Source: an uncultured Eubacteriales bacterium (GTDB lineage Bacteria; Bacillota; Clostridia; Oscillospirales; Ruminococcaceae). From it: a stretch of DNA of 11,833 bases. The notes beneath the pieces were generated by a model that ran no database searches, was not told the origin of the DNA, and was given only the letters and a program-made list of their open reading frames with translations. Positions 1-7,134 of the stretch are shown one piece after another (within the stretch, counting starts at the first letter, position 1; every line of letters begins with the position of its first letter). The position numbers were made by a program, and so were the translations under genes. The stretch lies in the NCBI GenBank assembly GCA_902493155.1, contig CABUOE010000056.1, positions 1 through 11,833 on the forward strand. Reading direction: 5' to 3'.

Positions 1-500
1 GAGGAAACCACTGCGCCTGTCTGAGAATCCACATTGAATAAATCGTACAAAGCGAGGGCGCGGTAACGTTCCCCACAGGAAACCACCACGCTTCCCAGTC
101 CAAGGCTCTCTTTGGGGTACTTGGACAGGATATCCGGGTTGGTGTAAGGGTCTAAGTAATTGACGGTCACATCGCCGTAAAGGCTGTACTTTTTAAACAG
201 TTCCAGTGCCTGTTTTGTGAATTCCTCAAATCCATACATCTGTCCCATATTATTAAAATCGTCTTCCGAAGCGAATACTTCGATTGTGACCGGCTCTTTG
301 AGCTGTTCTACATAATCTATAGACTCTTGGGAGAGTTCGTACATCTTCGTGTCGGTCAAGTCGATGTTGACCGGCAGCCGGTCAGCGACCATCGAAGCGA
401 TGATATTCACAAGCACCACCAACACAATCAGCCCAACCGTCATAATCGTAGCCAAAGACCCATGTTTGAAGCGCCGGTTATTGAAAATGTTTTTCTTCAT
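1..500 (-). CDS. GldG-like ABC transporter auxiliary protein, N-terminal part (runs off left edge)
   Basis: Partial gene: the start is inside the window and the C-terminus lies beyond base 1, leaving 166 codons. The protein opens with a basic stretch (MKKNIFNNRRFKHG) and one strong membrane segment at about residues 17-36. It then has the Gld-type signature IDLTDTKMYELS at about residues 46-57, followed by a thioredoxin-like beta/alpha region (VTIEVFAS, then YGDVTVNYLDPY). This matches the N-terminal extracytoplasmic domain of GldG-like subunits of uncharacterised ABC-2 exporters. The ATG at 498-500 has AAGGAATGG upstream at a normal distance. It lies 51 bases downstream of the permease stop, so it is the third gene of an ATPase, permease, auxiliary operon. 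The substrate is unknown. In Bacteroidetes, GldA/F/G serve gliding, but Clostridia do not glide, so only the family is transferred here. Confidence 0.85.
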   Translation of the reverse strand, partial: MKKNIFNNRRFKHGSLATIMTVGLIVLVVLVNIIASMVADRLPVNIDLTDTKMYELSQESIDYVEQLKEPVTIEVFASEDDFNNMGQMYGFEEFTKQALELFKKYSLYGDVTVNYLDPYTNPDILSKYPKESLGLGSVVVSCGERYRALALYDLFNVDSQTGAVVS

Positions 501-551
501 TTCTGCGTACCATTCCTTTTCCTTGTAAAGTCAGTCGTTTCAAACGGTCTC

Positions 552-1253
552 TTAGCTCCAGCGTCTCTTTTCCAGCACACGGACGGTGAAGAAGTTGAAA
601 ATTACGCCGATGCTCAGGAAGTAGAGCACATTGGAGAGATTGAGGATTCCCGAAGTGAATTCAGAGTACCGGGCCGTAAAGGAAATGCTGAGCAGTACGT
701 TAGAAATCCATCTGACGGGAATCAGGTAGGTAAATGCATCCATCAATTGGATAAACAGCATGGCGGCAAAGCTGCCAACAGCAGCGATCATCTGATTCTC
801 AGTCAGGGAAGAGATGAAAAGCCCGATGGAAATCATGGCAAAGCCCAAAAGCAACGCACCTAAAACATTGCCCACAACCACCATCCACTGAGGAGAGGCA
901 AACCCGGCCAAAACCACCGCATAAACAAAAGTTATGGCGATTCCCATGGCATAGATGCAAAACGCCGCCAAAAACTTTCCATACACAAGCCCCGACAGAC
1001 TCACTGGAGAGGTGAGCAGCAACTGGTCGGTCTTCTGTTTTTTCTCTTCACTCAAAAGCCGCATAGTCAAAAGCGGAATCAATATTAAAAGGATCAGAGA
1101 CAACGAGCTGAACACCGGGGTCACGTCGGTGGAATTTGAAGTGACTACGCTGTTAAAAAACATTCCTGAAAAAAAGTAAAACACCGTCAGGTAGATGTAC
1201 CCGATGGGGGAAGCAAAATAGGAAGAAAACTCTCTTCTGAAAATCGCAGCCAT
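552..1253 (-). CDS. ABC-2 type transporter permease, GldF-like
   Basis: A 233-residue integral membrane protein with six predicted helices, at about 17-36, 47-66, 92-117, 126-150, 155-177 and 207-226. The cytoplasmic stretch after helix 2 reads MRLLSEEKKQKTDQLLLTSP (residues 64-83). It is the hallmark of GldF-type and related ABC-2 permeases, which form the membrane channel of an exporter powered by the ATPase encoded just upstream. The start codon shares one base (1253) with the stop codon of the ATPase gene, in the arrangement TAATG. This implies translational coupling and a shared complex. A GGAGG sits in the end of the ATPase gene. The length is usual for the family. The cargo cannot be told from the sequence; it could be a lipid, a peptide or a polysaccharide precursor. 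Confidence 0.9.
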   Translation of the reverse strand: MAAIFRREFSSYFASPIGYIYLTVFYFFSGMFFNSVVTSNSTDVTPVFSSLSLILLILIPLLTMRLLSEEKKQKTDQLLLTSPVSLSGLVYGKFLAAFCIYAMGIAITFVYAVVLAGFASPQWMVVVGNVLGALLLGFAMISIGLFISSLTENQMIAAVGSFAAMLFIQLMDAFTYLIPVRWISNVLLSISFTARYSEFTSGILNLSNVLYFLSIGVIFNFFTVRVLEKRRWS

Positions 1254-2350
1254 TATTCCTCACCTCCGTCTGTTTGTCCTTCGCTGGAGTCACCGACAGC
1301 ATCAGCGTTTTGCCTGCCGTCTTCGTCAAAGAACTGCCCGGCGATTTTTGCCGCGCCGGACTGGATTTCTTCCTTGTCCTGCCCGTCGGGGTGGATTTCC
1401 GACACGTGGATGCTCTGTGCGTCTCCGGAAGTCAGCCGCAGGAAGATGTCCTCCAACGTCATTTCGTTGGACTTCAGGCCCAGAATCCGGTATTGATTCG
1501 CCGATACCGCATCAAACAATGCCCGGCGGATATCGGTGTCCGGCTTCGCTTCCAGGATAAACTCGCAAACGCCAGGCTCCTTTTCGCCCAGAGGGGTCAC
1601 TTCCGCCATGTCGGGGACGTTTTTGAGGATGCTGAGCAGCTCCTCTTGAGGCCCTTCGATGCGGGCGGTGTAACGGAAATCCTCGCTCATGTTCTTCGAC
1701 AGGTTGTCCGCCGTGTCGTCGGCCACGATGACGCCGTTGTTGATGATGACGACGCGGTCGCAGATGGCCTGGATCTCCGGCAGGATATGGGACGAAAGGA
1801 TAACGGTGTGATCCTCGCCCAGGGATTTGATGAGATTACGGATATCGATGATCTGTTTCGGGTCGAGACCGACGGTGGGCTCGTCGAGGATCAACACCTC
1901 CGGGTTGCCGATCAGCGCCTGGGCAAATCCCACCCGCTGGCGGTAGCCTTTCGAGAGGTTTTTGATGATGCGGTGCTGGACGTTTTCGATCTTCACCTTG
2001 CGGCAGATCTGCTCCAAATGCTCCTTCATGGGGAGCTGCACCTTTTTAAGCTGATAGACGAATTCCAAATAAGACCAAACGGTCATATCCAGGTACAAAG
2101 GAGGATGCTCCGGCAGATAGCCGATGCGCTTTTTAGCCTCGGTGGGATTCTCTAAAATGTCGAACCCGTCGATTTTCGCCTCTCCCGACGTGGAGGATAT
2201 GTATCCGGTCAGAATGTTCATTGTAGTGGATTTTCCCGCGCCGTTGGGGCCGAGAAAACCTAGGATTTCACCCTGGTTGACGGTGAAGCTTATGTTGTCC
2301 ACTGCGCGCTTGTCACCATAACATTTGGTGAGTTTTGATACCTCGATCAT
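1253..2350 (-). CDS. ABC transporter ATP-binding protein, GldA-like
   Basis: Nucleotide-binding subunit of the exporter, 365 residues from the ATG at 2348-2350. All ATPase motifs are intact: Walker A GPNGAGKST (about 34-42), Q-loop region near YLPEHPPLYLD (78-88), signature LSKGYRQR (about 132-139), Walker B VLILDEP (152-158) and H-loop SSH (about 186-188). A C-terminal accessory domain (about 228-307) follows, as in GldA and multidrug or bacteriocin exporter ATPases. The last 50 or so residues form an acidic, low-complexity tail that ends in GGEE and is not usual for the family. An in-frame TTG six bases further upstream is also open. The GGAG element lies 8 bases from the ATG and only 2 from the TTG, so the ATG is preferred. 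It is the first gene of the operon and overlaps the permease by one base. Confidence 0.92.
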   Translation of the reverse strand: MIEVSKLTKCYGDKRAVDNISFTVNQGEILGFLGPNGAGKSTTMNILTGYISSTSGEAKIDGFDILENPTEAKKRIGYLPEHPPLYLDMTVWSYLEFVYQLKKVQLPMKEHLEQICRKVKIENVQHRIIKNLSKGYRQRVGFAQALIGNPEVLILDEPTVGLDPKQIIDIRNLIKSLGEDHTVILSSHILPEIQAICDRVVIINNGVIVADDTADNLSKNMSEDFRYTARIEGPQEELLSILKNVPDMAEVTPLGEKEPGVCEFILEAKPDTDIRRALFDAVSANQYRILGLKSNEMTLEDIFLRLTSGDAQSIHVSEIHPDGQDKEEIQSGAAKIAGQFFDEDGRQNADAVGDSSEGQTDGGEE

Positions 2351-2457
2351 TGCCAAAACTCCATTTCTTTTTTGACTCGATAGGTGAGGCTGCCCTAAAA
2401 GCCATCACTCTATCAAATTTTCTGCAATCAAGCGATAATCTGCAAAACTGCCCTTTC

Positions 2458-2489
2458 ATTTTAGCAAAAATCTGTCACTGATTTGTAAA
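2458..2489 (-). promoter_or_regulatory. Candidate promoter of the ABC operon (extended -10)
   Basis: On the minus strand a TAAAAT -10 element (2458-2463) is preceded directly by TGC, giving an extended -10. A TTTACA -35-like element (2484-2489) lies 20 bases upstream of it. The spacing is long for sigma-A, but the extended -10 can compensate. Transcription would begin near 2451, about 100 bases before the ATPase ATG. Based on motif reading only. Confidence 0.45.
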
Positions 2490-2572
2490 CAAACCCTAAA
2501 AAAATTGCCGGAATTTCGGGACAATTTCCGTTATTTTGCATCAAAATGACGAAAGCGTTCTGCAAACAAGAG

Positions 2573-2593
2573 AAAAAGCGCCTGCGGCGCTTT
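2573..2593 (-). terminator. Intrinsic terminator or attenuator hairpin between a minus-strand promoter and the ABC operon
   Basis: On the minus strand AAAGCGCC, loop GCA, GGCGCTTT forms a perfect 8-bp stem (2575-2593), followed by TTTTT and then CTCTTGTTT. This is the form of a rho-independent terminator for minus-strand RNA. No minus-strand gene ends here. The nearest thing upstream is a promoter only about 30 bases away (2620-2648). It may cut off a very short RNA or act as an attenuator ahead of the ABC operon. Confidence 0.6.
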
Positions 2594-2619
2594 CAAAGAA
2601 CTCTTGCCTATATAAAGTG

Positions 2620-2648
2620 AGTATAGCACAAAGGGACAAAAAACGCAA
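2620..2648 (-). promoter_or_regulatory. Strong sigma-A-like promoter pointing toward the ABC operon
   Basis: On the minus strand there is TTGCGT (2643-2648), a spacer of exactly 17 bases, then TATACT (2620-2625) preceded by TGC, an extended -10. Predicted start of transcription is near 2613. The RNA would meet the hairpin at 2573-2593 after about 20 bases. Confidence 0.6.
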
Positions 2649-2888
2649 TGAAAAGCAGCTGTTCCTACCCCGCATATTCCTTCCAATTTTTTCATAGGAT
2701 GTAACGCTAATGAGAAATTCCATTGGAAAGACAGATTTTCCCTGACTTTCTGAGCGCGCCGTACAAAACGGTGCAAACGGTTAAAGGCCGTTGAATTTCC
2801 GCCTGCATACTGCTATTTCCCCGATGTGAAAAATGAACATCAAAGAAAGGAATTTTATCTGCAAGGGATAAAAGATGAGGTGCTGAGT

Positions 2889-3812
2889 ATGAAATTTCTG
2901 CCGGAAGGGCTGCTTTGTGAAACCGAAGAAAACAAACGCTATTTTGAAAACCTGAATACCCTGTACGAGGCCATGGCCGAGTCGCGGACGCTGGAAGCCC
3001 GGGCGCTGGTCTGCGAGGGAAGCCACAATCTAATCGTTGATTTGGGCGTCATCAAAGGGGTCATTCCCCGGGAGGAAGCCGCTATCGGCATCGCTGAGGG
3101 TACCACCCGGGACATCGCCATTATTTCGAGGGTCAACAAGCCGGTCTGCTTCAAAATCACCGCGTTTGAGCGGGACTGCTACGGTAAAACGGTGGCCGTC
3201 CTCTCCCGGAAAAAAGCCCAGCTGGAGTGCCAGGAACAGTTTCTTTCCCGCCTCCGGCCCGGCGACATCATCCCCGCCCGCGTCACCCACTTAGAGCAGT
3301 TTGGCGCTTTCGTGGACATCGGCTGCGGCATCGTCTCCCTCATCCCCATTGACATGATCTCGGTCTCGCGGATTTCCCACCCCAAGGACCGGTTCTTCGT
3401 CGGCCAGAACATCAAAGCCATCGTCAAAAGCATCGAGGGAAACCGCATTTCCCTGACCCACAAGGAGCTTCTGGGTACCTGGGAGGAAAATGTCTCCCAG
3501 TACGCACCCGGTGAAACCGTCAGCGGCGTCATCCGCTCGGTGGAGGACTACGGAATCTTTGTGGAACTTGCCCCAAACCTTGCGGGACTTGCCGAGCTGA
3601 AGGCCGGCGTCCGCCCAGGCCAGCAGGCCAGCGTCTACATCAAAAGCATGATCGCCGACAAGATGAAGGTAAAGCTCATTATCGTGGACGCCTTCGACGA
3701 GGAGATGCCCCTGCCGCCCCTCCGCTATTACATAGAGAAAGGGCACCTTTCCCATTGGGTCTATTCCCCCGCCCAGAGCGAAAAGCTCATCGAGACGGTG
3801 TTTGACGAATAA
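2889..3812 (+). CDS. S1-domain RNA-binding protein (small S1-like, three S1 repeats)
   Basis: A 307-residue protein with three S1 (OB-fold) repeats. The first is degenerate (about 32-108, containing NLIVDLGVIKGVIPREE). The second is typical (about 122-192: RPGDIIPARVTHLEQFGAFVDI, ending in RISLTHKELLGTW). The third is at about 206-266 (PGETVSGVIRSVEDYGIFVEL). Such proteins are often annotated as ribosomal protein S1 homologues in Clostridia and bind single-stranded RNA at the ribosome or in RNA turnover. This one has half the repeats of E. coli S1, so a full S1 role should not be assumed. The ATG at 2889 is preferred because AGGTG stands 6 bases before it; an in-frame GTG at 2826 has no ribosome binding site. 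It is a single-gene unit closed by a strong terminator. Confidence 0.88.
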   Translation: MKFLPEGLLCETEENKRYFENLNTLYEAMAESRTLEARALVCEGSHNLIVDLGVIKGVIPREEAAIGIAEGTTRDIAIISRVNKPVCFKITAFERDCYGKTVAVLSRKKAQLECQEQFLSRLRPGDIIPARVTHLEQFGAFVDIGCGIVSLIPIDMISVSRISHPKDRFFVGQNIKAIVKSIEGNRISLTHKELLGTWEENVSQYAPGETVSGVIRSVEDYGIFVELAPNLAGLAELKAGVRPGQQASVYIKSMIADKMKVKLIIVDAFDEEMPLPPLRYYIEKGHLSHWVYSPAQSEKLIETVFDE

Positions 3813-3819
3813 ATAAGCA

Positions 3820-3851
3820 AAAGACGGACCGCATTTTGGTTCGTCTTTTTT
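3820..3851 (+). terminator. Intrinsic terminator after the S1 gene, probably bidirectional
   Basis: An 11-bp stem, AAAGACGGACC paired with GGTTCGTCTTT (one G-T wobble), with a 7-base loop GCATTTT, is followed by a T run (3846-3851). The opposite strand also carries a run of T after the stem (TTTTGCTTATTT), so it can end the minus-strand YoaK operon as well. It lies 8 bases after the S1 stop and 3 bases before the YoaK stop. Confidence 0.88.
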
Positions 3852-3853
3852 CT

Positions 3854-4548
3854 TCAGTGTTTTTGGAGTTCTTCTTCGATTTTGGGCACATCTTCTTTAA
3901 TAAACATCACGCCGAACACCCCCGCCAGCAGCACACAGCAGAACAAAATCGCCCTGACGCCCCAGATCCCGGAAAGCCACGCCCCCATTGCCGCGCCGAC
4001 GATAAAAAACAGGATAATCAGCAGGTATTGGACGCCCCGGTTCCGTTCGGACCTGTCCTTCGTCAGGTGATAGCGCCAAAGCCGCTCGGTGGCACTGCGG
4101 AGGTTGCCGGTACACATGGTGGAGGCAAAGGCGTTGCCGTTGACCTTGCGGAAGCTCTCCACCTGCATGGCGCACATGAAGGAAACGGCCACATTCACCG
4201 CCACGTCGAAGTCCCCCCGCGGCACAAAAGCCGCCCCCAGCAGTAAAACTCCGCCGCCACCACAATCTGCCGCCAATGGATACGGGGATGGGACTGAAAC
4301 CGGTGTCGGACGGCCTCCGCCGCCACGACTCCCAGTGCGAAAGCCCCAATGGGAACCAGGTAATAAAGCGCCTTGAGGAAGTGCCCTTCCACTGCGCTGA
4401 TCCCCAGCAAGACCATGTTGCCGGTCTGGGCGTTTGCGAAGACGCCGCCTCTCAGAAGATAGGTGTAGGCGTCTAAGAATCCTCCCACCACCGCCAGCAT
4501 AGCGCCCAGCAGGAAGGATTCCGACATCTGCCCTTTTCTTTTCTTCAT
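3854..4548 (-). pseudogene. YoaK/DUF1275 family membrane protein, broken by a one-base frameshift
   Basis: Two minus-strand frames together make one DUF1275 protein of about 231 residues, the normal family length. The first (4548 down to about 4250) reads MKKRKGQMSESFLLGAMLAV, then the family hallmarks GGFLDAYTYL and FANAQTGNMVLL. The second (about 4250 to 3854) continues with GAAFVPRGDFDVAVNVAVSF, then QVESFRKVNGNAFASTMCTG and NLRSATERLW, and ends in two more membrane helices. The switch falls where the minus strand reads GCGGCGGAGTTTTACTG. One extra G (GAGGTTTTACTG) would restore an unbroken frame, so a single base seems lost near 4248-4252. YoaK-like proteins are poorly characterised six-helix membrane proteins. 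The start ATG (4546-4548) has GGGAGAG upstream and lies 16 bases after the preceding gene's stop. It is either a real recent mutation or a sequencing or assembly error. Confidence 0.85.
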
Positions 4549-4564
4549 AAATCTCTCTCCCGAT

Positions 4565-5266
4565 TTAAGATGCCGCCCGACTCAAATCCTCCCGCCAGCG
4601 GCGGTTGACAGCCCGGTGGATAAAATAGAGGTACGGAAGCCCCATGTTGGTCTCCAGCAAGGAGTTGACGATAATCGTCTGCAAACTCACGTTGCGGATA
4701 CCGGTGATGAGCAGCACAAACTCCCACCCGAACTGAACCAGTATCCCAATGGCCAGAATCCACTTGATGTCGATTTTTTCCTCCGGCCCCCTGCGGATGT
4801 TGTGGATGCAGAGGACAGCATACCCCACGAACAGCAAAAGCGCCATAATGCCGTGGTAATCGGCAGTGCCACGGGAAATGGAGATGACCGGGAACCCCGC
4901 CCCGAAGTTCTGGCTGAGCAAAGCAGTTGTGAGCCAGCCGGAAACGATAAGCAGCGACCATTCCAACGTCCTCTTGTCCCGGTCAAGCCACAGCCAGATC
5001 CAGACAAAGTTGGTAAACCCGTAGCTCATGGAGAGCCAGAGCAGAAACCAGAACGGATCGGCTCCGTCGACCACTCTGGTGTGGAGCAGGCAGTAAAACC
5101 CGCCATAATCCACCACAAAATAGAGGATTCCCCCTAAAAATCCGACTATTGCCGCCTGAAACCGTTTGGTCCAAAGGAGCGTTCCCAGCAAAAACAGCAA
5201 AAATACAATGTCAAGGATGATGTAAAGCCCGTTCATGGTGCGGGCGGCGATGACTTCGGTTCCCAA
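4565..5266 (-). CDS. Uncharacterised seven-helix membrane protein
   Basis: I do not recognise a named family. The 233-residue product is very hydrophobic, with helices at about 12-31, 36-58, 70-93, 102-118, 138-155, 168-188 and 197-216 and a short basic C-terminus. Aromatic-rich stretches stand out: PFWFLLWLSMSYGFTNFVW (71-89) and VQFGWEFVLLITGI (177-190). There is also a possible polar site at NSLLETNMGLPYLYF (201-215). The start is a TTG at 5264-5266, chosen because a perfect AGGAGG (5275-5280) stands 8 bases before it. The first in-frame ATG (codon 11) has no ribosome binding site, and the ATG at 5271-5273 is out of frame and too close. It is the middle gene of the operon, 18 bases after the ClC stop and 16 before the YoaK start. 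This suggests it serves the same membrane or ion-related task. Confidence 0.75.
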   Translation of the reverse strand: MGTEVIAARTMNGLYIILDIVFLLFLLGTLLWTKRFQAAIVGFLGGILYFVVDYGGFYCLLHTRVVDGADPFWFLLWLSMSYGFTNFVWIWLWLDRDKRTLEWSLLIVSGWLTTALLSQNFGAGFPVISISRGTADYHGIMALLLFVGYAVLCIHNIRRGPEEKIDIKWILAIGILVQFGWEFVLLITGIRNVSLQTIIVNSLLETNMGLPYLYFIHRAVNRRWREDLSRAAS

Positions 5267-5274
5267 ATTTCATT

Positions 5275-5280
5275 CCTCCT
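5275..5280 (-). promoter_or_regulatory. Consensus ribosome binding site that decides a TTG start
   Basis: AGGAGG on the minus strand, 8 bases upstream of the TTG at 5264-5266. The only nearby ATG is 1 base away from it and out of frame, so the site supports TTG initiation for the seven-helix protein. Confidence 0.7.
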
Positions 5281-5284
5281 GTCA

Positions 5285-6880
5285 CTATAGGCTCTCACGC
5301 CGGTCTTTTTGTCCGACCCGAACCCGCTGGCACTGGTGTTCCAGCGTCCGATGTGCGTCGGAAGCGTAATTTTCATCGCAGAGCAGGATAATCCGGTCTC
5401 CCGCCCGGAAAACAGTATTCCCTTTGGGCACCAGTTCCTCCTCACCCCGCATCACCGACACCACCAGGCAGTGCTCCGGCCAGACGATGTCCGATACCGT
5501 CCGGTTCTCCGCCGCAGAGCCGTGGGAGATGACACTGTCGATGAGCACCTTTTCCCCGTTGGCCGCCGGCTTACTGCCGGGGCTTTGCTTTTCAAGCAGA
5601 CGGCGGAGCAGCGAATCATAGATGGGGCGGCATTTGAGCAGGTCTGGAATCAGGTAGGCGAACAGAGACACGATGGTCAATGTCAGCAGGTGGTTAAAAG
5701 AGCCTGTCATCTCGCTGATGAGGATGATACCGGTGATAGGGGCCCGCACGATGGCGGAAAAATATCCGGCCATGCCCAGAATGAGGAAATTGCCCAGCAG
5801 CCCGTCAGGAGCCAGGTGCAACGCTCCCGCCCCGCCGTAATAGATGCTGCCGATCATCGACCCCATGACCAAAAGAGGCAGAAAAATACCTCCCGGCGCT
5901 CCGGAGCCGAAGCTCACCATGGAAAACACAAATTTCACGGCGAAAAGCAGGCAGAGCATCCACAGCGCAAACTTGCCTTCCGCGATTTTTAGCGCCAGCG
6001 GATGTCCCCCGCCTAAAACCTCAGGCAGCGTAAACCCCAGCGCCCCGGCGCAGAGAAACGGAATGAGCAGCCGCAGCGGCTCCCACTTGATTTTCCCATA
6101 CAGCTTCTGGGACGCACCAATGGACAGGTTGTACACCACGCCCAGAAGTCCCAATAAAATCCCCAGCAAAATCACGTGGCCGTACTGGGAAAGCGGCATC
6201 ATTTGGGGCACATGGAAGGAAAAAATCGGCGCCAGGCCAAAGACGTTCCGAGCAATAAAATCCGCCGTAATGGACGACGCCATGGTGGAGAGCAGCACCT
6301 CCGGCGAAAAGTTTTTATGTACTTCTTCCAGGCTGAACAGCACTCCGGCGAAAGGCGCGTTGAAGGCGGCTGACAGTCCGGCGCTGGCCCCGCAGGTCAT
6401 CAAAAGCCGCTCCTCCGTCTTCATTCGTCGGGTTAAACGGGAAAATCCCTTCGCCGCCATGGCGCCAAGCTGGATGCTGGGGCCCTCCCGACCGAGAGAA
6501 AGTCCACACCCAATGGATAAAACGCCTCCGGTGCATTTTGCCACCAGCACTTTCCACCAGTTCTGATTGAGCTTCCCTTCCATCTCTCCCTCTACCTGAG
6601 GAATGCCGCTTCCGGAAATCATCGGCTCCCATTTAAGGAGCCGGTAAACCAGGTAAGAAACCACCGCCAGAATGCAAAACCACATCGGAATGAACCAGGC
6701 GTTTTCTTTCCCATATTGGAGTGCCCCCTGGAGCAGCGTATCGGCGTGCTCTAAAACCAGCCGGAACAGCACGATGACAAATCCGCTCAAAGCGCCCACC
6801 GCTACCCCTTCCAGCACCAGGATATACCGGAAGCTGCGAAACCGCTCCAGCGTCTTCGAAATGGAATGGTTCTGGGTCAT
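5285..6880 (-). CDS. ClC-family H+/Cl- exchange transporter with C-terminal TrkA-C (RCK_C) domain
   Basis: A 531-residue ClC protein. The chloride-path motifs are intact: GSGIP (90-94), GREGP (130-134, gating glutamate E132), GAPGGIFLP (327-335) and the pore tyrosine in RPIYDSLL (Y421). A second acidic pair, LEEV (E185/E186), fits the inner proton glutamate of E. coli ClC. It is therefore more likely a proton-coupled chloride exchanger than a channel. The serine of GSGIP argues against the fluoride-specific branch. After the membrane part, residues about 445-515 form a TrkA-C-like cytosolic domain (VLIDSVISHGS, then FRAGDRIILLC), a common regulatory add-on in Firmicutes ClCs. The ATG at 6878-6880 has GGAGG 7 bases upstream. 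It is the first gene of a three-gene operon behind the promoter at 6941-6969. Likely roles are acid tolerance or anion balance. Confidence 0.95.
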   Translation of the reverse strand: MTQNHSISKTLERFRSFRYILVLEGVAVGALSGFVIVLFRLVLEHADTLLQGALQYGKENAWFIPMWFCILAVVSYLVYRLLKWEPMISGSGIPQVEGEMEGKLNQNWWKVLVAKCTGGVLSIGCGLSLGREGPSIQLGAMAAKGFSRLTRRMKTEERLLMTCGASAGLSAAFNAPFAGVLFSLEEVHKNFSPEVLLSTMASSITADFIARNVFGLAPIFSFHVPQMMPLSQYGHVILLGILLGLLGVVYNLSIGASQKLYGKIKWEPLRLLIPFLCAGALGFTLPEVLGGGHPLALKIAEGKFALWMLCLLFAVKFVFSMVSFGSGAPGGIFLPLLVMGSMIGSIYYGGAGALHLAPDGLLGNFLILGMAGYFSAIVRAPITGIILISEMTGSFNHLLTLTIVSLFAYLIPDLLKCRPIYDSLLRRLLEKQSPGSKPAANGEKVLIDSVISHGSAAENRTVSDIVWPEHCLVVSVMRGEEELVPKGNTVFRAGDRIILLCDENYASDAHRTLEHQCQRVRVGQKDRRESL

Positions 6881-6940
6881 CTTTCTTCCTCCAACTGCCT
6901 ATATTTACAAACAAATTATATCTATATCGTGAACAAATTC

Positions 6941-6969
6941 ATTGTACCATAAATATAGTAGCTTTGCAA
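6941..6969 (-). promoter_or_regulatory. Promoter of the ClC operon
   Basis: On the minus strand TTGCAA (6964-6969), a 17-base spacer, then TACAAT (6941-6946) preceded by TGG, an extended -10. The predicted start is near 6934, leaving a leader of about 54 bases before the ClC ATG. Confidence 0.65.
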
Positions 6970-7035
6970 AGAACGCCTACGCCAAACATCGGTCCCAAAG
7001 CCGCCCCTTTTATGGGCAACCTGTATCTGCCTGCA

Positions 7036-7070
7036 AAAAGACGGGATTTTCCTCCCGTCTTTTCTCCGTT
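7036..7070 (+). terminator. Strong hairpin with T-rich tail, with no gene to terminate
   Basis: A perfect 11-bp stem AAAAGACGGGA / TCCCGTCTTTT (7036-7063) has a 6-base loop and is followed on the plus strand by CTCCGTTTTTT. It has terminator form for plus-strand RNA, and more weakly for minus-strand RNA. No plus-strand gene lies between it and the S1 gene, which ends at 3812. It marks the boundary between the GC-richer left part and the AT-richer right part. It could be left over from a gene lost at this junction, or it could insulate the LysR gene. Confidence 0.7.
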
Positions 7071-7134
7071 TTTTATGTATTATCTTAGTGAGCAGACTGT
7101 TTGTATCTCATGCAACTATAAACAGTAAATCTCG

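Larger units (their letters stand above)
2351..2888. other. Divergent intergenic region, 538 bases
   Basis: This spacer separates the minus-strand ABC operon from the plus-strand S1 gene. Beyond the two minus-strand promoter candidates and the hairpin listed separately, I see one weak plus-strand promoter possibility: TTGAAT at 2791-2796, 17 bases, TATTTC at 2814-2819 preceded by TGC. It would drive the S1 gene. Open frames here (2531-2776 minus; 2826-2888 plus, an in-frame GTG extension of the S1 gene) lack ribosome binding sites and resemble no family I know. Confidence 0.5.

Noticed and set aside
327..863. Plus-strand frame of 178 codons
   Set aside because: It is opposite the GldF-like and GldG-like genes and is composed of H, Q, D and R-rich sequence typical of a shadow frame.
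1274..2155. Long plus-strand open frame (293 codons)
   Set aside because: It lies opposite the ABC ATPase gene, which has all family motifs. The frame has no ribosome binding site and its product resembles nothing known; it is an antisense shadow of GC-rich coding DNA.
2531..2776. Minus-strand frames of 60-81 codons in the ABC/S1 spacer
   Set aside because: They read through the candidate promoter and hairpin, lack ribosome binding sites and match no family.
2826..2888. GTG-started extension of the S1-domain protein
   Set aside because: There is no ribosome binding site ahead of the GTG, whereas AGGTG stands 6 bases before the ATG at 2889.
5309..6566. Plus-strand open frames of 227 and 240 codons
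   Set aside because: Both lie opposite the well-supported ClC gene and show the biased composition of antisense frames.
7013..7129. Small plus-strand frame of 38 codons
   Set aside because: It has no ribosome binding site and spans a strong hairpin; no family resemblance.
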